A stretch of 64,000 nucleotides of DNA from Toxoplasma gondii ME49 (taxonomy: Eukaryota > Apicomplexa > Conoidasida > Eucoccidiorida > Sarcocystidae), in assembly GCF_000006565.2 (NCBI RefSeq), contig NC_031480.1:326144-390143 (forward strand), in the 5' to 3' direction. The notes under the pieces were generated by a model that did no database searches, had not been told where the DNA came from, and worked only from the letters and a program-made list of their open reading frames with translations. Of the stretch, positions 62,901-64,000 are shown piece by piece. The translations under genes and the position numbers were made by a program. Positions within the stretch are counted from its first letter, which is position 1, and each line of letters begins with the position of its first letter.

Positions 62901-63726
62901 GAGCAAACTGACTACGCATTTGTCTCGATCCCGATGAGGCCAGGACTGTGACGACATCCCTGTAAGAACGATGAATTGGCTGCAATATATCCTAACGGCA
63001 ATCTTCAAAACCATTTGTAGGCTTATTCGACGCGAGTGGCTTCACCGTTCAACGACAAAATTATGCAGTGGTCACGCGGGCAGTAAACTCGGCTGCAAGT
63101 ACATTGCTGTACCCCTTACAAACGTAATGAGACGAAGGGCGCCGATGACTATGAAGGAGAAGCAGACATGTGACTGAATATAACTAGCAATAGCTTGATC
63201 GTACAGTACTTTTTGCTTGGAATATCCGAAGACTGATTAAGTCAAAAAACTGATCAAAACCTCGATGGATACAATGCGGCTAAAGACAACGGCCGGACAG
63301 ATGCCCATCATGTGGCTTATGGCATGGCGCTCCAAGTCTACATCACACCACAAACTGCGCGAGGCGCCTGTCGCAATTGCTATTTGCTACTACGTTTGCC
63401 TCTGGGTTAGCACTGCAGACGAGAACGTGAGACAAGGGTCTCGAATGAACTCGAATGATGGCAAACGACGCAACTTCCCCTTGTCTAGCAGCGGGATGTT
63501 TCCACGGGGCATTCGTCGGCAGCAACCAGAGCTCCAAGCGCCCCCAAGTAGCCATCATGTCGAAGAAACAATACCTGCACGTAGACATGAGAGCAAGAAA
63601 CACAGAAAACATGGATAAGGTTTGGACTTGCTAGTCGCGATTTGCCACTGTCCCATACAGATGAAATCTATATGGTGAGCCGCTGTGCTACGAATACGTC
63701 TAAAAGTGCACAAATACAGGACGCAC
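59938..63726. other. Intergenic region upstream of TTLL
   Basis: 3.8 kb with the TTLL promoter at its left end. The minus-strand TTLL frame stays open for about 30 codons upstream of the chosen Met but contains no other ATG before a TAG. No gene, RNA or repeat is recognised in the rest. It should also contain the next intron or 3' part of the right-edge gene. Confidence 0.4.
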
Positions 63727-64000
63727 CTCAAACGGTGGTGGCTGAGGCCAGGCCTTTGAGCCTGTCGGCAACACACGCTGTGTCGTTCGGTCGTTTCGTG
63801 TCACTGGCCCCTGTCGAGTGGCCGCACTTCCCGCGCTCGCCTCCGCTGCTGCTGAAGGCTCTGAGTTGATGTTAGAATCTTGCTCTTGGGCTTCGTGGGT
63901 GGATTGCCCGCTTGAAAAGAAGGGAGAATATGGCAGGGTATTTTCCTGGGACGATATGGACAACCTTTGGTTGGCAGACTGCCTAGTTTGTGTGCTGCTC
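63727..64000 (-). CDS. Exon of an unidentified gene running off the right edge
   Basis: A minus-strand frame is open from the window edge to a donor at 63726 (TTTGAG|GTGCGT). It encodes about 91 residues rich in Ser, Gln, Ala and Pro (RLSISSQENTLPYSPFF, then EPSAAAEASAGSAATRQG), which is biased composition typical of a disordered region in a coccidian protein. There is no ATG in the visible part, so it is an internal exon or the start is further right. The downstream exon was not found with confidence in 60-63.7 kb. It may equally be a chance open frame. Confidence 0.45.

Overview
The window looks like nuclear DNA of a coccidian apicomplexan, most likely Toxoplasma gondii or a close relative (Neospora, Hammondia). 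The grounds are GT-AG introns of roughly 100-1600 bp in nearly every gene, strong AnnATGG-type start contexts, repeated TGCATGC and (A/T)GAGACG elements typical of Toxoplasma promoters, low-complexity insertions inside conserved proteins, and an aminoacyl-tRNA synthetase with a leader of the kind used to reach the apicoplast. I made all exon models by hand from reading-frame continuity, splice consensus, phase matching and family motifs; no transcript or database evidence was available.

The left part (1-17.3 kb) is ordinary core genome on the minus strand. It holds the 5' part of a WD40-repeat protein running off the left edge (1-1890) and a complete 14-exon cysteinyl-tRNA synthetase gene (17277 down to 5465). 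All phases close to a 902-residue protein with the HMGH and KMSKS signatures and the zinc ligands. Its first exon encodes a secretory-type hydrophobic segment plus a Ser/Arg-rich leader, and a strong internal start follows. That suggests one gene serving both apicoplast and cytosol.

The middle part (17.3-35.9 kb) is gene-poor and carries lineage-specific genes. Two tandem paralogues (19126-20308 and 22089-23131, plus strand) each have two exons, a same-phase intron of nearly equal size, and a shared C-terminal motif that I cannot assign to a family. A four-exon gene on the minus strand (27365-24417) encodes a signal-peptide protein with C-terminal membrane segments, with a WRE-type element upstream. 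A six-exon plus-strand gene (30015-33917) encodes an Arg/Ser-rich protein with an acidic helical C-terminal part.

From 35863 to 48836 lies a head-to-tail satellite of about ten copies of a 1291-bp unit, interrupted by a 100-N assembly gap. Its variants are shuffled between copies, and its edges decay. I see no convincing protein in the unit.

The right part holds a tRNA-His (GTG) gene at 51390-51461, a six-exon tubulin-tyrosine-ligase-like (TTLL) gene on the minus strand (59937 down to 54513) with a long low-complexity C-terminal extension, and the edge of another minus-strand gene (63727-64000). The satellite, spacing and lineage-specific genes give 18-54 kb the character of a subtelomere-like or heterochromatic island next to conserved housekeeping genes.
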